Shown: in pieces, positions 60,849 through 64,000 of the stretch
Layout of the letters: every line of letters begins with the position of its first letter
Numbering within the stretch: position 1 is the stretch's first letter
Assembly: GCA_963837005.1 (NCBI GenBank)
Contig: CAWIMC010000013.1
Coordinates: 434,001-498,000, forward strand
Direction of reading: 5' to 3'
DNA from: CALDTK01 sp963837005
GTDB taxonomy: Bacteria; Bacteroidota; Bacteroidia; Chitinophagales; Saprospiraceae
Length of the DNA: 64,000 nt
Translations under genes and position numbers: made by a program
The notes under the pieces: generated by a model
The model's input: the letters and a program-made list of their open reading frames with translations, nothing else
The model's database searches: none
What the model was told of the DNA's origin: nothing

Positions 60849-61291
60849 TGACCACCGTCTACAGACTAGGCAAAGCGCAGTACGCGGACGACCTCTCCGG
60901 CGAAGGCGCCCGCCGCGTCGGCGGCCGCTGGAACGAGCGACTTACCCCGGCGCTCTATACCGCCAGCGCCGTCTCGCTCGCACTCCTGGAGTGCCTGGTA
61001 CACGTCGGCGAACCTGCCGACCTCCCGGACGATTACACGGTCACCGTGATCGAGGTCGATGACGCTTCCGCAAAACTCTTTCGCGTCGCCGCGCTCCCAC
61101 CGACGCTCCAGGAGGCACAAGTGATGGGGCAGGAGTTCCTTCAGGATCTAGACATCGTGGGTTTTTGGGTCCCGAGCGTCGTCGTGCCCACAGAACGCAA
61201 TCTGGTGCTCAACCATCGCGCACGCGACTACTCGGCGACCGTGCTGGTGCGGGAGACGTATCTCCTCCCGGTGGACAGGCGGCTAAGATGA
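60848..61291 (+). CDS. RES-domain toxin (NAD-depleting type)
   Basis: The 147-residue protein is a typical RES toxin. The name-giving residues sit in YRLGKAQYADDLSGEGARRV-GGRWNE (Arg), YTASAVSLALLECLVHV (Glu) and the C-terminal LVLNHRARDYSATVLV (Ser region). RES toxins degrade NAD+ when free of antitoxin. It overlaps the antitoxin stop by one base. A mini-hairpin variant (GCTTCCGCAAAA) is at 61064-61075. A palindrome CTTTTCGGCGCCGAAAG follows the stop near 61311-61327 and could terminate transcription. Confidence 0.9.
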   Translation: MTTVYRLGKAQYADDLSGEGARRVGGRWNERLTPALYTASAVSLALLECLVHVGEPADLPDDYTVTVIEVDDASAKLFRVAALPPTLQEAQVMGQEFLQDLDIVGFWVPSVVVPTERNLVLNHRARDYSATVLVRETYLLPVDRRLR

Positions 61292-61481
61292 AGGTGGCCA
61301 TATGCCAGCGCCTTTTCGGCGCCGAAAGCCAAGCCCAGGCTGATCGAGATTCTAAAAGTAGAGCGCTCGTCTGAAGCGAGAAGGGTCCCGTGGTCGTGTG
61401 GCGGCATTATTGAGTTGTAAAAACTAAACCAAGCTTCCGGGGCTGCCGTCGTCTGGTGGTTTGGCGGCGTTATTGAGTTTT

Positions 61482-61830
61482 AAAAATTAAAGCGGTACTC
61501 AGGGTAAGTCTTCCGGCAGGAAGCGATGCCTTGGCGGTGTCACCGTACTGTAACCCCCCTCCCCCCTTATTCTGTCGAGCCCGCTGTGGCCGCTCCGCGC
61601 CCTGCGCGGGCTCGACAGAACAAGGGGGGAGGCGAACGCCCCCGTGCACCGGTGCCGCGAGCGCCGCAGGCCCCCCGAGCGCAGCGAGCCGAGACGCTCG
61701 CCTCCCCCCTTGTTTCGATTTCGGCCGCGGAGCCGCAAAGCGGTTTGGTGGCCGAAATCGAAATAAGGGGGGCGGGGGGGTTACATAGCGTTTTGAGGGA
61801 GCGCACCCTCGGACGCACGCTTTAATTTTT
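61482..61830. repeat. nested multi-branch palindrome (cloverleaf-like element)
   Basis: An outer stem pairs 61551-61571 (TAACCCCCCTCCCCCCTTATT) loosely with 61762-61783. Inside are three perfect 14-bp hairpins: TCTGTCGAGCCCGC (61571-61584 with 61606-61619), CAAGGGGGGAGGCG (61621-61634 with 61699-61712) and TTTCGATTTCGGCC (61713-61726 with 61750-61763). Further out AAAAATTAAAGCG (61482-61494) pairs with 61818-61830. The element lies between the RES toxin and the DUF5686 gene and has no real open frame. It could be a MITE, a structured RNA or a recombination site; nothing in sequence decides. Confidence 0.75.
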
Positions 61831-62112
61831 ATACCGCCTTGATGCCGCCCCCGCGAGTCGCAGGCGAGTACCGTCGTACGGATTCGACTATCGAACAGCA
61901 AATTCGGCTCGCTTACTGGCCGCTTTCATTGCCCAGCCCGGCTCGAGGCGCTGGTGCTTCCCCTCGCCAGACAACTCAGGACAAGGCAACTCCCGCAAGC
62001 GGGCCCTGCTTATCCTTCGTAGCTCATGGCGGACACATTCGAGAGGTCAGTCCACACGCCGAGGCCACAGGCCGACCGCGGGCTGGGCGGCGGACTAGTG
62101 AAACCTCAAATG
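61831..62112. other. non-coding gap before the DUF5686 gene
   Basis: No gene or repeat of note is seen between the nested palindrome and the stop of the DUF5686 gene. Open frames here are unlike any known protein and have arginine/proline-rich composition typical of GC-rich noise. Confidence 0.3.
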
Positions 62113-63999
62113 TCACAACACCCCCTCCGGCAACCTCACCCCCACCCGCACCACTGGCCGCTTCCACGTCGGAGACGCTCTCACCGACCCCACCTGGCTG
62201 TACGCCCAAACCACGTCTACCCTCAGCAGCCGCGCTGGCCCAAACCCGACTTTGTCCAGTCCCACCCCAAACTCACTGTGCAGCCGTCCCTCCACCGGCA
62301 AGTAAATCGCCCCCGCCCGCGTCACCACGCTCCAACCGAGCTTCTTGAGCAGCGGGAGGCGCTGCCAGACCCAGCCGTCGAAATCGTGCTCCACCATGCC
62401 GTCTACCCAGCTTTCGTTGGTCGAGAACGTGAAGTAGTCCGCCGCCAGGTAGCGATCGAGGTAGTCTACGTAGAGCGCCACGGGCAGTTCGCTGCCGCCA
62501 AAGTGCTGCGCGTCGATGATGCTCTGGTCGCTCACGAGGTAGATGCTGCGGCCTGCCGACACTCGCGCTCCCAACTTCCCAAAACGACCGAGCGCGATGG
62601 CGGAGCGTTTTGCCGAAAGGCCCAAAAAAAGAAACTGCGACCTATCAAAACCCTTCGGATTGTCGATCGCCACGCCGTAGCGCCAGTCGACACTCAGGTC
62701 CGCCCAGGCCGTCCCCGTTGGTAGGAGTGCATCGGGACGTAACAAATAGGTCTGCCCCGGCGAGAACGTGAGCGTCCCGCTGTAGCGCAGGAAAGTGGTC
62801 GGCACCTGCACGATGAATAGAGGTACGCCATTTCCGGACACGTAGAGCGGCGCATTAACCTCATAGCTGCGCTCCTTGCGGCGCAGGCTGTAATCGGACT
62901 CGTTTTGGCGAAAGCCGCGGTACTCGTAGGCCAGCGTATGCGACAGCCGCGCCCAGGGAGCCGTGCGCCCGCCGTGCAAAGCCGTCTCGTGAGTCAGCTC
63001 TGCAAAGCGCCGCTCGTAGAGCTTCAGCTCATTGCGTTTGGCGAAGAGACTGTAGGCCGTATTCGTGATGGCGCTCACGGCTTGGAGACGGTGGTAGTCG
63101 GCCAACTCGCGACCGCCGCTCAGGCGCAAGGTCTGGCGGTAGATAGGATCGAAGCGATAGCCGATGGCCGCCGTCGGGTACAGCTCTTGGTCTGCGAAAC
63201 CATAGCCGAGTTTGGCCTCCGCCTGTAGCTCGCGCGTGCCTGCCTCATCGCTGCGCTTCTCATACTCGAAACCGGTGTTGAGCTGCAGACCCGTCACCGA
63301 GTGAAAGGCCACATTGCTGAGCGGGGACGTGATGGTGTAGCGCGTGTGTTTGCGCCAGTTGCTGTGCGTGTAACCACCGATGTTCTCGAGGCCGGGCTTG
63401 TTGTCACGCTGCTCGACACTGTCCTTGTATACCGGATTTTCGACACGTTGGCGGATGCTGTCCTTGCGGACGTAGTCGCGCTCTTCGGCGGGGGTAAGGG
63501 GGATGGGCCTTTCGGCGAAACGCGTGCTGTCGACATCATTGGCTTCCGCCAAAACCTCGGACACGATCGGCCCGAACGGCGAGCGCCGCCAGACCGGGTT
63601 GTAGTCGTACCTCCCATAAACCGCCGCGAAAATGCCGCGGAACCGAAAGCCCAGCAGTTCGATGATGGGCTCGGCCCGCCGCTGGTAGGTCTCCCAACCT
63701 GCCCCCTCCCGCTGCCGAAACCGCTGGACGAGCTTGAGGGTATCCAGTCCAGGTGCGTTGACGGTGCTTCCGAGCAGGAACAAGTCCGCATCCAGGAGGT
63801 GGAAGGTCTCGTCCTCGACGTAGACCAGTCCGTCGTACGCTGGCACGGCCGTGCTCCGCGGTGCCACCCGGATGCGGTACACGAGCCGGCCCTTGTCTCC
63901 GAGCCGAGCCCCTTCGAGCGTAAAGCGGTAGATGCCCGGTGCCTTGTCTACCAGCGGGCTCGACACTGGCTTGCCCCAGTCTTGCTTCTCTCGATACAA
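62113..63999 (-). CDS. DUF5686 family outer membrane protein, N-terminus beyond the window
   Basis: The 628 residues seen are the C-terminal part of a DUF5686-type protein: a strand-rich region with RFTLEGARLGDKGRLVYRIR and FHLLDADLFLLGSTVNAPGL, a charged linker, then repeated amphipathic strands of a barrel (YRFDPIYRQTLRLSGGRELA, YVDYLDRYLAADYFTFSTNE). It ends in a strand with RVGVRLPEGVL. Full-length members carry a signal peptide and a CarboxypepD_reg domain at the N-terminus, missing here because the gene runs off the window. Mini-hairpins at 62608, 62903 and 63541. Confidence 0.75.
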   Translation of the reverse strand: MYREKQDWGKPVSSPLVDKAPGIYRFTLEGARLGDKGRLVYRIRVAPRSTAVPAYDGLVYVEDETFHLLDADLFLLGSTVNAPGLDTLKLVQRFRQREGAGWETYQRRAEPIIELLGFRFRGIFAAVYGRYDYNPVWRRSPFGPIVSEVLAEANDVDSTRFAERPIPLTPAEERDYVRKDSIRQRVENPVYKDSVEQRDNKPGLENIGGYTHSNWRKHTRYTITSPLSNVAFHSVTGLQLNTGFEYEKRSDEAGTRELQAEAKLGYGFADQELYPTAAIGYRFDPIYRQTLRLSGGRELADYHRLQAVSAITNTAYSLFAKRNELKLYERRFAELTHETALHGGRTAPWARLSHTLAYEYRGFRQNESDYSLRRKERSYEVNAPLYVSGNGVPLFIVQVPTTFLRYSGTLTFSPGQTYLLRPDALLPTGTAWADLSVDWRYGVAIDNPKGFDRSQFLFLGLSAKRSAIALGRFGKLGARVSAGRSIYLVSDQSIIDAQHFGGSELPVALYVDYLDRYLAADYFTFSTNESWVDGMVEHDFDGWVWQRLPLLKKLGWSVVTRAGAIYLPVEGRLHSEFGVGLDKVGFGPARLLRVDVVWAYSQVGSVRASPTWKRPVVRVGVRLPEGVL

Positions 64000-64000
64000 A

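Larger units (their letters stand above)
636..63554. repeat. dispersed family of TTTT plus mini-hairpin motifs
   Basis: The 14-base pattern is TTTT, three stem bases, GNAA, and the three complementary bases. Perfect copies with that pattern start at (plus) 636, 3016, 5440, 10162, 12189, 18634, 19650, 23921, 25667, 27958, 36689, 38336, 42040, 44018, 44786, 46299, 47452, 49263, 57361, 62608, 62903. On the minus strand they start at 1321, 4606, 7450, 11030, 12983, 22245, 22346, 24984, 40138, 46574, 54067, 58311, 63541. Stems are GGC, GCC, GCG, GAC, GTC, CAC and GAG; loops are GAAA, GGAA, GCAA and GTAA. Near-copies with GACA or GGCA loops (13261, 17918, 36417, 47649) or a weaker stem (5020, 9919, 16733, 17022, 18518, 21266, 23055, 26311, 28074, 32781, 38044, 40695, 41965, 51362, 61064) add to these. 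Nearly all lie inside genes, in any frame. Confidence 0.9.

Noticed and set aside
61559..61783. Simple transcription terminator after the RES toxin
   Set aside because: The element is far larger and branched, starts about 260 bp after the stop and lacks a T-run; a plain palindrome near 61311-61327 is the better terminator candidate.
636..63554. The mini-hairpins as rho-independent terminators
   Set aside because: The stems have only three base pairs and nearly all copies lie inside genes in both orientations, often far from the stop codon.
1..64000. tRNA or rRNA genes, prophage, plasmid origin
   Set aside because: I looked for cloverleaf tRNA patterns, rRNA segments, phage structural genes and iteron or Rep genes and saw none I could support.

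Overview
The window looks like a chromosomal piece of a GC-rich Bacteroidetes bacterium, most likely a Saprospiraceae/Lewinella-type marine or biofilm organism. The reasons are a type IX secretion sorting tail on a beta-helix protein, a hybrid two-component sensor (propeller, kinase, receiver, AraC), a CarboxypepD_reg/TonB receptor, DUF5686, -7 promoter boxes of the TAnnTTTG type, and a CHAT/ECF-sigma/TPR locus. No rRNA or tRNA gene was seen. The taxonomic placement is inference from gene content.

Layout. 0-2.8 kb: broken CHAT protease, ECF sigma factor, TPR/anti-sigma-like membrane protein, PH-like membrane protein. 3.3-7.7 kb: FkbM methyltransferase, YceI, MacB-type permease, a HEPN-like two-gene cassette and a second YceI killed by a stop codon. 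8.0-9.0 kb: eight 134-bp palindromic tandem repeats. 9.0-23.5 kb: a nearly complete hexuronate and unsaturated-uronate catabolic set (UxaC, KduI, KduD, KdgA, KdgK, TRAP transporter, UxuA, UxaA, UxaB and a reductase). 23.5-47 kb: polysaccharide utilisation genes (two alginate-lyase-superfamily proteins, DUF4861, GH2, T9SS beta-helix protein, TonB receptor, GH105, hybrid two-component regulator, sulfatase, HGSNAT-like acyltransferase). These are interrupted by a REP/RAYT element, an adenine/adenosine deaminase and a HigBA module. 47-61.3 kb: a defence island with an HsdR remnant, a HipA-like/DUF3037 pair, DUF2188, a broken nucleotide-binding-like gene, a type I restriction operon carrying two extra genes between hsdS and hsdR, a second HEPN-like cassette and a Xre/RES toxin pair. 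61.5-61.8 kb: an elaborate nested palindrome. 62.1-64 kb: a DUF5686 outer membrane protein running off the end.

Functionally, lyases, GH105, GH2 and the sulfatase would release uronates outside or in the periplasm from a uronate-rich, probably sulfated polysaccharide (ulvan- or glucuronan-like is my inference). The TonB receptor and TRAP system would import products, the KduI/KduD and UxaC/UxaB/UxaA/UxuA branches would converge on KDG, and KdgK/KdgA would cleave it to pyruvate and glyceraldehyde-3-phosphate.

The most unusual signal is at DNA level. A 14-base motif made of TTTT followed by a 3-bp mini-hairpin with a GNAA loop (typically TTTTGGCGAAAGCC) occurs in at least 34 perfect copies, on both strands and in all reading frames, almost always inside genes. 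The stem bases change together so that pairing is kept. Other notable structures are GGTTGTTT octamer arrays flanking the uronate genes, the 134-bp array, and the branched palindrome at 61.55-61.78 kb. Many genes carry single-base insertions, which may be sequencing errors.
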